This document shows positions 1-8,984 of a stretch of DNA of 64,000 bases, piece by piece. The stretch lies in assembly GCA_002369515.1 (NCBI GenBank), contig DFFM01000024.1, forward strand, positions 1 to 64,000. Reading direction: 5' to 3'. The translations under genes and the position numbers were made by a program. The first letter of the stretch is position 1. Each line of letters begins with the position of its first letter. Source of the stretch: Prevotella sp. UBA3776. Its GTDB lineage: Bacteria; Bacteroidota; Bacteroidia; Bacteroidales; Bacteroidaceae. The notes beneath the pieces are model-generated. The model made no database searches and had not been told where the DNA came from. It saw only the letters and a list, made by a program, of their open reading frames with translations.

Positions 1-1356
<1,356 letters not shown>

Positions 1357-1380
1357 GTCCAACACCTAAACTTTATATCA

Positions 1381-1413
1381 AGGGGAACCAAGCAAACTTG
1401 GCTCCCCTTTTTC
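1381..1413 (+). terminator. Rho-independent terminator of glutamine synthetase gene
   Basis: A 12-base stem with one mismatch (AGGGGAACCAAG, loop CAAA, CTTGGCTCCCCT) is followed by a run of T. It lies 24 bases after the stop codon. Confidence 0.85.
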
Positions 1414-1590
1414 TTATGACTTTCTTCTCCCCTATATATTTTGTTTGTCCAATCAGCCTTCTAATCGCTCCACATCGTTTCTGACAGAGTGGCATGTTTG
1501 GCTAATAGTCAAAGAAAGTTCAGCCAATTGACAATCAGCATTGCGACTGCCCAGTGAAGAGAAGGTAAATTGTTAACTTTCGTCTTTCTA

Positions 1591-1621
1591 TTTGGTAAAT
1601 AGGTAAAAATATCTATCTTTG
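1591..1621 (+). promoter_or_regulatory. Bacteroidetes-type promoter of the ECF sigma factor gene
   Basis: TTTG at 1591-1594 and TATCTTTG at 1614-1621 are separated by 19 bases, matching the Bacteroidetes housekeeping promoter (TTTG, 19-21 bases, TAnnTTTG). The remaining part of the 346-base gap between 1357 and 1702 holds only the preceding terminator and AT-rich sequence in which I see no gene. Confidence 0.7.
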
Positions 1622-1702
1622 TAAAAAAGTCATCCGTTTTTGTAGTTTTTTGCCTCCTTGGTGTGACTTACTATCAGATGACGAATTAAGAATCAAGAAA
1701 GA

Positions 1703-2188
1703 ATGAACGATTTAGAACGTGAATTTGAAGAAATGGTCAGGAAGAACCGAGGCACGATTTACACCGTGTGCTACATGTTCTCCAACGACCAAGACGAGGT
1801 GGCCGACCTGTTTCAGGAGGTGCTCATCAACCTGTGGAAGAGTATGCCCTCGTTTGAGGGGCGCAGCGATGTGCGCTCCTGGATCTACCGCGTCAGCCTG
1901 AACGTGTGCATCTCGCTCGACCAAAAGAAGCGAAGACACAAGACGGTGGCGCTGACAATGGACATCAACCCATACGAAGAGATGGAAAGCAACCAGAACT
2001 CTCGGCAGATGGATATGCTTCGAAGACGAATTGCGAAGCTTGGCCAATTCGATCGCGCCATTATTCTGTTATGGCTGGAGAATATGAGTTACGAGGAAAT
2101 TGCTGCCATCATGGGAATTACGGTGAAGAATGTCTCCGTTCGTCTCTACCGTATCAAGGAGGAATTAAAAAACATGTCAAACGAATAA
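1703..2188 (+). CDS. ECF-type RNA polymerase sigma factor (sigma-70 family)
   Basis: The 161-residue protein has the two-domain layout of extracytoplasmic-function sigma factors. Region 2 covers about residues 5-75 (ACYMFS-like helix, DLFQEVLINLWKS, then RSDVRSWIYRVSLNVC), and region 4 covers about residues 105-160 (LWLENMSYEEIAAIMGIT, then VSVRLYRIKEEL, the DNA-reading helix). It should direct polymerase to a small set of promoters. The usual partner is an anti-sigma factor; here the next gene, 12 bases downstream, codes for a four-helix membrane protein that could fill this role but has no recognisable anti-sigma domain. A good promoter lies about 80 bases upstream of the start. Confidence 0.92.
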   Translation: MNDLEREFEEMVRKNRGTIYTVCYMFSNDQDEVADLFQEVLINLWKSMPSFEGRSDVRSWIYRVSLNVCISLDQKKRRHKTVALTMDINPYEEMESNQNSRQMDMLRRRIAKLGQFDRAIILLWLENMSYEEIAAIMGITVKNVSVRLYRIKEELKNMSNE

Positions 2189-2200
2189 ACAACAGGAATT

Positions 2201-2806
2201 ATGGATAATCAGAATAACAACTTACAGGAATTGGAAGAACTGCGCGGTCAGGTCGCAGAGTTTAAGAAACGTATGGAACAGCAGGAGATAGTCAGCCGCC
2301 ATCTGTTGAAAGAGGCAATGAAAGGCAACGTGTCGTGGATTAAGCGGATGAGCATCTGGGGTAGCGTAGGAGAATTGGTGATATTACCATTGTTGGTTTA
2401 CCTCTTAAGAAGCATTGTCGGCGTTTCATGGCTACCCATTATTGCCTTAGGGCTTTTGATTGTTGGTGAGGCAGTCTTCAACTTTTGGAATGTCAGTACA
2501 ATCCGCGACAAACATCTGGCAGCCGATGATGTTCTCAGTGTTCAGCAGCGGCTGATAACCTTCAAGCGCAGGGAGAAACTTTACACGTTCGGCATACTTC
2601 CATTCTTATTTCTCTGGGTAGTATGGCTCCTGTTTGACGTTTATTATGGTACCGATATCCCTTTTTTCCCCTCAAGTGACAGGAATCTTGTTTATTTCGT
2701 GGCGATTGTCGTTGCATTTACCATATTATCCTATGTCTTTTCCCGCGAGATGCGCTCGCTGAACAATGCTATCAAGAACATTGACGAATTCGCTGGAAAG
2801 AAATAA
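2201..2806 (+). CDS. Four-helix membrane protein with cytoplasmic coiled coil, downstream of sigma factor
   Basis: The 201-residue protein is not one I can name. Residues 1-45 are charged and heptad-like (LQELEELRGQVAEFKKRMEQ), which suggests a coiled coil. Hydrophobic segments follow at about residues 58-75, 78-98, 128-148 and 163-182, in two hairpins, and the C-terminus is charged again. It starts 12 bases after the sigma-factor gene and is almost certainly co-transcribed with it. The position suggests an anti-sigma or sensor role, but there is no zinc anti-sigma motif, so this is inference only. Confidence 0.75.
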   Translation: MDNQNNNLQELEELRGQVAEFKKRMEQQEIVSRHLLKEAMKGNVSWIKRMSIWGSVGELVILPLLVYLLRSIVGVSWLPIIALGLLIVGEAVFNFWNVSTIRDKHLAADDVLSVQQRLITFKRREKLYTFGILPFLFLWVVWLLFDVYYGTDIPFFPSSDRNLVYFVAIVVAFTILSYVFSREMRSLNNAIKNIDEFAGKK

Positions 2807-2858
2807 TTGGAGTAATAAAAATGACAGTCTTTTAGAATGTACTTTCATTTATATTTCG

Positions 2859-2866
2859 TATCTTTG
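2859..2866 (+). promoter_or_regulatory. Probable -7 promoter box for the 45-residue ORF
   Basis: TATCTTTG matches the Bacteroidetes -7 consensus exactly and sits 25 bases before the ATG at 2892. No good TTTG element is seen at the usual distance upstream. Confidence 0.5.
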
Positions 2867-2891
2867 CTGCCGAAAGCATCAATTCTAAGAT

Positions 2892-3029
2892 ATGAATGAC
2901 GAAGAATACCGTCGCGAGGAACTCATCCGCGAGATAGAGCGCCGCGTGGAACGAATGACACTCCGACAACTGGAGGCGCTGCAATACGAACTGGAGACAA
3001 AGGACTATTCGGCTGACGATGCCGGATAG
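2892..3029 (+). CDS. Small charged protein, 45 residues
   Basis: The ORF runs from an ATG at 2892 to TAG at 3027-3029. The product is highly charged and probably one long amphipathic helix (MNDEEYRREELIREIE, then RRVERMTLRQLEALQYEL) with an acidic tail. It has its own -7 box 25 bases upstream and a strong hairpin that covers its last ten codons and stop. Codon choice resembles the neighbouring genes. I do not recognise a family. It could be a real small protein or a leader ORF for the hairpin. Confidence 0.55.
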   Translation: MNDEEYRREELIREIERRVERMTLRQLEALQYELETKDYSADDAG

Positions 3030-3035
3030 TCCTTT
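2999..3035 (+). terminator. Hairpin spanning the end of the 45-residue ORF (terminator or attenuator)
   Basis: AAAGGACTATTCGGC pairs with GCCGGATAGTCCTTT over 15 bases with one G-U pair and a 7-base loop. The stop codon lies inside the right arm. The T run after it is short, so it could be a terminator, an attenuator before the M3 peptidase gene or an RNA-stabilising end. Confidence 0.6.
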
Positions 3036-3094
3036 GTGCTCTTAAGCGTTCAGAGAATGGAAACAAAATAATCATCAAAATAACTGTCAAACTT

Positions 3095-5224
3095 ATGAAA
3101 ATACAAAACATCCTTATGACTTTTGCTATTTCCTCTGCATTGACCTGTGCAGTAAGCAGTTGCCAGCAGGCACAACGCGAGAACCCATTGCTGCAGGAAA
3201 GCACGCTGCCCTACGGAGCACCCGACTTCAGCAAGATCAAGACCTCAGACTATCTGCCGGCTTTCGAGACGGCCATCCAGCAGAACCGCGACAACATTGC
3301 CAAGATTGTGGACAATGCCGATTCTGCCACTTTCGAGAACACCATCGTGGCCTACGAGGAGAGTGGACGACTGCTCGACCGCGTGAGCCGCGTGTTCTTT
3401 GCCCTGACCGAGGCCGACAGAACGCCAGAGCTTGGCGAAATAGAGAAGAAGGTGATGCCCATGCTGACCGAATTGGAGAACGAGATTTCCTTCAACGTGC
3501 CCCTCTTCGAGCGTATCCGCAAGGTTTATGAACACGATAAAGACTCGCTTCAGGGCGAGGACAAGAAACTCCTGGAAGAAACCTACAAGGAGTTTGTGCG
3601 CAAGGGAGCATTGTTGCCCGACAATAAGAAAGAGCGCATGAAGGCCATCAACCTGCGTATTTCCGACCTGCAGCAGCAGTGGGGCGACCTGCTGCTCGAA
3701 GCCACCAACAATGCGGTGGTGTGGGTGGACAGCAAGGAGAAACTGGCCGGACTGAGCGATGCCGACATCGAGCAGTGCAAGAAAGACGCAGAGAGCCGCG
3801 GCGGCAAGGCCCCATACGCCATCGTCATCGTGAACACCACGCAGCAGCCCCTTCTGACCAGTCTCGACAACCGCGACTTGCGCCGCCAGGTCTATGAAGC
3901 CTCCATCCACCGCACCGACGGCACAGGCAAGTTCAACACCTATTCCATCGTCAGCGAGATAGCCAAGCTGCGCGCCGAGCAGGCCGAGCTTATGGGCTAT
4001 CCCAACTATGCCGCCTACTCTCTGGAGAATACCATGGCCAAGACGCCCGAGAACGTCTATGCTTTCCTGAAAAACCTCATTGCCAACTATAAGCCCGTGG
4101 CCGATGCCGAGACAAAGGCCATTGAGGAGTTCGCACAAAAGACCGAAGGTCCCGACTTCAAACTGGAACCCTACGACCGTTTCTACTATTCGGCCAAGAT
4201 GAAGAGCCAGATGCTCAACATCAGCGACGACGAGGTGAAGCCTTATTTCACAGTTGACAGCGTCTTGATCAATGGCGTGTTCTATGCCGCCAACCGCGTC
4301 TATGGCCTCACCTTCAAGCCTCGCACCGACATTCCCACCTATCATCCCGACATGAAGGTGTTCGAAGTGTTCGACAAGGACGGCAAGCAGAAGGCCCTCT
4401 TCTATTGCGACTATTTCCGCCGGCCCACCAAGCGCGGCGGAGCCTGGATGGACGGATTTGCCAAGCAGAGCCGCCGCTACGGTCAGCTGCCCATCATCTT
4501 CAACGTGTGCAACAATGCCAAGGCGCCCGAAGGCAAGCCTTCGCTGATTACGTGGGACGAGGTGACGACGCTCTTCCATGAGTTCGGCCATGCCCTCCAC
4601 GGCATTCTCTCCGACTGCAACTACAACCGCCTCAGTGGCACCTCCGTGGCCCGCGACTTCGTGGAGATGCCTTCGCAGTTCAATGAGTCGTTTGCCTCCA
4701 TTCCCGAAATCTTCGACCATTATGCCCTGCATTGCGAAACGGGCAAGCCGATGCCCGCCGAACTGAAGGAGCGCATGCTGAAGAGCATCAACTTCCATAG
4801 CGCATACGCCCTGGGCGAGAACCTGGCCGCCACCTGCCTCGACATGGCTTGGCACATGCTGCCCTCCGCCAAGGTTCCCACGGCCGACAAGGCTGCCGAC
4901 TTCGAGACCGAGGCCCTGCAGCAAGTGGGTCTGCTCAACAGCCAGATTCCTCCCCGCTACCGCACCAGCTATTTCAACCACGTTTGGGGCAGCGGCTATG
5001 CCGCCGGCTACTACAGCTATCTGTGGACCGAGGTGCTTGCCGTAAACATTGCCGATGTCTTTGCCCGTCGTGGTGCCCTCGACCCCGCCACCGGCAGCGA
5101 CTTCTGCCAGAAAGTGCTGAGCCGCGGCAACACCGGCGACCTCATGCAGATGTTCACCGACTTCACCGGCATGGCGCAGCCCGACGTCTCCGGTCTGCTC
5201 AAGGCCCGTGGACTTGGCAAGTGA
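3095..5224 (+). CDS. dcp: M3 family metallopeptidase (peptidyl-dipeptidase Dcp type), lipoprotein
   Basis: The 709-residue protein starts with a lipoprotein signal (ALTCAVSSC, lipid-bearing Cys near residue 23), so it is anchored in the cell envelope. M3 zinc peptidases of the Dcp type cut dipeptides from the C-terminus of peptides. The zinc site HEFGH is at residues 495-499 in TTLFHEFGHALHGI, and the following conserved FVEMPSQ-type segment (RDFVEMPSQFNES) supplies the third ligand region. The length is usual for Dcp and OpdA. It stands alone on the plus strand, and the next gene converges on it. Family assignment is secure; the exact peptide specificity is not visible. Confidence 0.93.
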   Translation: MKIQNILMTFAISSALTCAVSSCQQAQRENPLLQESTLPYGAPDFSKIKTSDYLPAFETAIQQNRDNIAKIVDNADSATFENTIVAYEESGRLLDRVSRVFFALTEADRTPELGEIEKKVMPMLTELENEISFNVPLFERIRKVYEHDKDSLQGEDKKLLEETYKEFVRKGALLPDNKKERMKAINLRISDLQQQWGDLLLEATNNAVVWVDSKEKLAGLSDADIEQCKKDAESRGGKAPYAIVIVNTTQQPLLTSLDNRDLRRQVYEASIHRTDGTGKFNTYSIVSEIAKLRAEQAELMGYPNYAAYSLENTMAKTPENVYAFLKNLIANYKPVADAETKAIEEFAQKTEGPDFKLEPYDRFYYSAKMKSQMLNISDDEVKPYFTVDSVLINGVFYAANRVYGLTFKPRTDIPTYHPDMKVFEVFDKDGKQKALFYCDYFRRPTKRGGAWMDGFAKQSRRYGQLPIIFNVCNNAKAPEGKPSLITWDEVTTLFHEFGHALHGILSDCNYNRLSGTSVARDFVEMPSQFNESFASIPEIFDHYALHCETGKPMPAELKERMLKSINFHSAYALGENLAATCLDMAWHMLPSAKVPTADKAADFETEALQQVGLLNSQIPPRYRTSYFNHVWGSGYAAGYYSYLWTEVLAVNIADVFARRGALDPATGSDFCQKVLSRGNTGDLMQMFTDFTGMAQPDVSGLLKARGLGK

Positions 5225-5310
5225 GGAATGAAAGTGTATGTTTCATCATGCTGTATTGGCATTGTTCATGGGCAAAGGTGCAACGAATCTTTGTGAAAGA
5301 AATGGTGCGT

Positions 5311-5544
5311 TCATTTCTTACGAAGGATTCCTACGATGATCAGCAGGTAGCCACAGAGGCAGGACAGGGGAGCCACGACTGTTCGCCGTGCTGAAAACAG
5401 ATCGTGGCAAAAGGCCTGTTCTGTGCTGGCGGGACCGGTCATCAGCAGATATCCGACGGCAATCAGCAGGCAGGCTGCCATGACGATGCGGCGACGGGTG
5501 AAAAAGGGATTAGTCTTGGGGGTGTTGTTGGATGTGGTGTTCAT
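5311..5544 (-). CDS. DUF3098 family small membrane protein
   Basis: The 77-residue protein has two hydrophobic segments, IVMAACLLIAVGYLLM and VVAPLSCLCGYLLIIVGIL, with the SARRTVVAPL motif between them, which is typical of DUF3098. In Bacteroidota this family is often found near cell-division genes; its function is not known. I chose the ATG at 5542-5544. This makes the gene overlap the 3' end of the DUF2723 gene by 35 bases in another frame, and an upstream ATG at 5583 would lengthen the overlap. The two are probably translated from one message. Confidence 0.8.
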   Translation of the reverse strand: MNTTSNNTPKTNPFFTRRRIVMAACLLIAVGYLLMTGPASTEQAFCHDLFSARRTVVAPLSCLCGYLLIIVGILRKK

Positions 5545-8500
5545 ACGGCTTGCTGTATTGTTGAAGGATGGCTGATCGTTCATATTGCGCTGACAGGGCA
5601 AGAGCCTGCTGCATGGTTTGGAGCCATGAGAGTTGAGAGTAGAGGGAGCCTGAGCGGCGCGACGGGCTGATGGTCTCAATCCATGATAGCCATTGGTCTG
5701 CCCGGCGAAGCAGGTGGCTGACAATCTCGTCGCCCTTTCTGTGCTGGCCGGTCAGAAAGTGGCAGCGGGCCATTGAGAGAGCCGCCTCTGTATAGGGGAC
5801 GTTCTCCTCGGGCATTTCTTTTTGCCATTTGCTGCATACTTTCGAAGCTCTCTCGGTGTCGCCCTGCTGAAGTAGCGAGTCGATGAGGATGCTCATGACC
5901 AGTTGGTGGGTGTCGGCCATGTGTTTCACGTCCTCATCAACATAGATGCCTTTCGAACTGAGGCCGCCGAAGCGGAAGTGGTGCATCACGTTGTCGTAGA
6001 GGCGTTCGGTATCGACTTGCTTGCATGTTGCCGTGGGTGAGATGCGATAGGCCAGCCCTTCGAGCACCAGATGGTCTTGGAGAAACGACAGCTGGTCGGC
6101 CCCCATGCTGATTGATGTGTAAACAGGGCGGCTCCAGTCGGCTTGTGACAGCATTTCCAGCACTATCATCTCGTTCTTGTAGATGGCCCGTTTGCCTTTC
6201 AGCGAGAGAACCATTGTGCCTTTGCCGCTGGTGATGGTGATGCTGTCCGTTGGAATGCACTGCATGTCGCCATCGCCGTTGAGCACCCATCGGCGGATGA
6301 TGTTTCTTAGTTCAAATGGCTTGTCGCCCAACAGTCTCTTGGCCTCCTCGGGCTGTTGTGCCATGAAGTCTGTGATTTCTCCTTTCAACTCCGGACGTAC
6401 AGGGATATATTCTCTTTTCCCCTCCTGATACTCTTCATGCCGCCAGCTGATGGGGAGGGCAGGGGAGTCGTAGGCGGGACGTTTCATCTGGTCAATATAC
6501 CAGTCGGTTTGCAGATATTCCATGTTGCAGCAACGTGTGTCGGTGCGTACGCCTTCCACCTCATGGTTGTACCACAGGGGAAACGTGTCGTTGTCGCCGT
6601 CGGTCAGAATGATGGGGTTTCCTCCGCGTTGCATACTTTCCAGATAGTTGGTGCCGAAGTCACGGCAGGTGTATCGGCCTGAGCGGTCATGGTCATCCCA
6701 TGTTTGCGAGACCATTTGCAGCGGGACTAGAAGACTGATGGCGCAGGCTGCTGAAGCAGTGGCTGCAGCACCTTTTTCGCTCTTTGCTCTTACCTTTCCC
6801 GTTATTGCCTGAGCGAGTCCTGCCGCTCCCAAGCCCATCCAAATGGCAAAGGCATAGAAAGAGCCGGCGTAGGCATAGTCGCGCTCCCGGGGCTGCAGGG
6901 GCGTCTGGTTGAGATAGACCACGATGGCGAGTCCCGTCATCACGAACAGCAGCGCGACTGTCAGCAGTTGCTGGCGGCCTTTGCGCCCTCTGCGCCACTG
7001 CCAGAATATGCCTGTAAGGCCCAATAGCAACGGCAGGCCATAGAAGACATTGTGTCCTCGGTTGTCGGCCAAGTCTGAGGGCAGCTTCGAAGTGTCGCAC
7101 CCCAACAGCCAGTCGTCTATCCAGCGCAAGCCTGTTATCCAGTTGCCATGCTCCACTTCGCCGTGTCCTTGGATGTTGTTTTGCCGCCCTACGAAATTCC
7201 ACAGGAAGTAGCGCCAGTACATGAAGTTAACCTGATAAGTGAAGAAGAACCGCAAATTATCAGCCATCGTGGGCAGGTTGCCCCGCTTTTCAACTCCTCC
7301 CATCCAGTCTTCGTATGCCTTGGCGTGGCGTTGGGAGTGCATGCGGGGGAATATCATGTTTTCTTTGTGCAGATAGTTGACGTCGTGATGAACCACGTCG
7401 TAATGGCGTTTCGTGGAATCGGCCGAAGGGCGGTAGATGGCCTTTCCTTCTTCCTGTTTGGGCACGAGATAGTCGCCTTGGATTTCATAGTCAAGTTCGC
7501 TGCAATAGGCCGGTCCGTAGATGAGCGGCGTGTAGCCATATTGCTCGCGGTTCAGATAGCTGCCGAGGGAGAAAATGTTGTCGGGCGCATTTTCGCACAT
7601 TGGTGTATGAGCGTTGGCACGGATGAAGATGACACCATAGCTGCTATAGCCGGCCAGTATCATCAGCAGGCAAGCAGCCGAAAGCTTGCAGAATCTCCGT
7701 TTCGTCTTATAATAAAAGAATATGAGTCCGGCTGTCGTCATCAAGATATAGCAAAAGAGTCCTGTATTGTAGGGGCATCCCATGACGTTGGTAAACAAGA
7801 GTTCAAACCAGCCGCCAATCTTTACTACGCCCGGAATCAGACCATACAGAATGATGCCCACCAAGAGACATCCTGCCGCAAATGCCTTCAGTGTGCCCCA
7901 TCGGGTGATATGCTTGGCCGTGCGGAAGTAAACCACCAGCGACATGGCAGGAAGGCAGAGCAGGCAGAGGAGATGGACACCGATGGACAGTCCTGTAACG
8001 TAGGCTATGAGGATGAGCCAACGTTCGCTGCGGGGCTCGTCGCACTCGTTGCTCCATTTCAGAATCAACCAGAACATCAGCGCAGTCAGGAAACTGGAGA
8101 AGGCATAGACCTCTGCTTCTACAGCTGAATACCAGAATGTGTCGCTGAACGCATAGGCCAATGCCCCGACCATGCCGCTGGCCTCGATGACGATGGCTTT
8201 GGCTATGGGGAGCTCTTGTTCTGCAGGAGAAATGAGCTTTTCTGTCAGGTGGGTGATGGTGAGGAACAGGAAGAATATGCACCCCGCGCTCAGCAGCGCG
8301 GACAGCAGGTTGACCATCAGCGCCACCCGTGAGGGCTCGCCTGCCAACTGTGAAAAGAGATTGGCGACCAGCATGAATACGGGCGCGCCTGGTGGATGAC
8401 CAATCTGCAGCTTGTAGCCACACGCAATGAATTCGGGACAGTCCCACAGGCTGGCTGTGGGTTCTACGGTCAGTCCATACACCGTGGCGGCTATGGCAAA

Positions 8501-8554
8501 CATCAGCCATGCCATGCAGGTGTTGAGTCGGTTGAATGTCGTTTGTTGCATCAT
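5510..8554 (-). CDS. DUF2723 multi-spanning membrane protein (TMEM260-like, putative protein glycosyltransferase)
   Basis: The 1014-residue protein has the DUF2723 N-terminus (YGLTVEPTASLWDCPEFIA, then GHPPGAPVFMLVANLFS), which resembles GT-C glycosyltransferases with an acidic residue in the first loop. About ten membrane helices occupy residues 12-300 and 495-610, and a large soluble C-terminal part of about 400 residues follows, which looks like a TPR region. The human relative TMEM260 is an O-mannosyltransferase, so a role in protein O-glycosylation at the inner membrane is plausible, but the bacterial substrate is unknown. The start at 8554 follows a clear promoter; a second ATG directly follows it. 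Length is normal for the family. Confidence 0.88.
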   Translation of the reverse strand: MMQQTTFNRLNTCMAWLMFAIAATVYGLTVEPTASLWDCPEFIACGYKLQIGHPPGAPVFMLVANLFSQLAGEPSRVALMVNLLSALLSAGCIFFLFLTITHLTEKLISPAEQELPIAKAIVIEASGMVGALAYAFSDTFWYSAVEAEVYAFSSFLTALMFWLILKWSNECDEPRSERWLILIAYVTGLSIGVHLLCLLCLPAMSLVVYFRTAKHITRWGTLKAFAAGCLLVGIILYGLIPGVVKIGGWFELLFTNVMGCPYNTGLFCYILMTTAGLIFFYYKTKRRFCKLSAACLLMILAGYSSYGVIFIRANAHTPMCENAPDNIFSLGSYLNREQYGYTPLIYGPAYCSELDYEIQGDYLVPKQEEGKAIYRPSADSTKRHYDVVHHDVNYLHKENMIFPRMHSQRHAKAYEDWMGGVEKRGNLPTMADNLRFFFTYQVNFMYWRYFLWNFVGRQNNIQGHGEVEHGNWITGLRWIDDWLLGCDTSKLPSDLADNRGHNVFYGLPLLLGLTGIFWQWRRGRKGRQQLLTVALLFVMTGLAIVVYLNQTPLQPRERDYAYAGSFYAFAIWMGLGAAGLAQAITGKVRAKSEKGAAATASAACAISLLVPLQMVSQTWDDHDRSGRYTCRDFGTNYLESMQRGGNPIILTDGDNDTFPLWYNHEVEGVRTDTRCCNMEYLQTDWYIDQMKRPAYDSPALPISWRHEEYQEGKREYIPVRPELKGEITDFMAQQPEEAKRLLGDKPFELRNIIRRWVLNGDGDMQCIPTDSITITSGKGTMVLSLKGKRAIYKNEMIVLEMLSQADWSRPVYTSISMGADQLSFLQDHLVLEGLAYRISPTATCKQVDTERLYDNVMHHFRFGGLSSKGIYVDEDVKHMADTHQLVMSILIDSLLQQGDTERASKVCSKWQKEMPEENVPYTEAALSMARCHFLTGQHRKGDEIVSHLLRRADQWLSWIETISPSRRSGSLYSQLSWLQTMQQALALSAQYERSAILQQYSKPYEHHIQQHPQD

Positions 8555-8572
8555 ACTTTGCGATTATGGCCG

Positions 8573-8605
8573 CAAAGGTAGCAACAATGGTGAGGATTGG
8601 GCAAA
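8573..8605 (-). promoter_or_regulatory. Bacteroidetes-type promoter of the DUF2723 gene
   Basis: Read on the minus strand there is TTTG at 8605-8602 and TACCTTTG at 8580-8573, separated by 21 bases. The expected transcript start is only a few bases ahead of the ATG at 8554. Confidence 0.7.
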
Positions 8606-8609
8606 AAAA

Positions 8610-8642
8610 TGTCTGACATTTGTCTGACATTTGTCTGACATT
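8610..8642. repeat. Three tandem copies of an 11-base near-palindrome
   Basis: TGTCTGACATT is repeated three times without gaps at 8610, 8621 and 8632. It lies directly upstream of the -33 element of the DUF2723 promoter. Confidence 0.85.
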
Positions 8643-8644
8643 TT

Positions 8645-8958
8645 ACGGTTGACGGGTTGACAGTTGACAGTTTACAGTTTACGGTTTACAGTTTACAGTT
8701 TAGAGTTGACAGTTGACAGTTTACAGTTTACGGTTTACAGTTTAGAGTTGACAGTTGACAGTTTACGGTTTACAGTTTACAGTTTACGGTTTACAGTTTA
8801 CAGTTTAGAGTTGACAGTTTACAGTTTACGGTTTACAGTTTAGAGTTGACAGTTGACAGTTTACGGTTTACAGTTTACAGTTTACGGTTTACAGTTTATA
8901 GTTTACGGTTGACTGTTTACTGCCTTTTTTGTAAACTGTCAACCGTAAACTGTAAACC
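8645..8958. repeat. Degenerate 7-8 base tandem array ending in a 27-base inverted repeat
   Basis: More than 30 copies of the words GTTTACA, GTTTACG, GTTGACA and GTTTAGA follow each other. The array ends in a hairpin whose arms (8894-8920 and 8931-8957) match over 25 of 27 bases around a 10-base loop. Together with the three 11-base units it fills the 430-base gap between 8555 and 8984; no gene is seen there. The short ORF through the array only encodes the repeat. Confidence 0.85.
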
Positions 8959-8984
8959 CGTTTTTTGGGGGATTCCTTTACGTG

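Noticed and set aside
3245..4981. 578-codon open frame opposite the M3 peptidase gene
   Set aside because: The plus-strand frame has a complete lipoprotein signal and zinc site; the antisense frame shows no recognisable protein.
8645..8958. Possible CRISPR array
   Set aside because: The words are 7-8 bases long, degenerate and without unique spacers; no cas gene is near.
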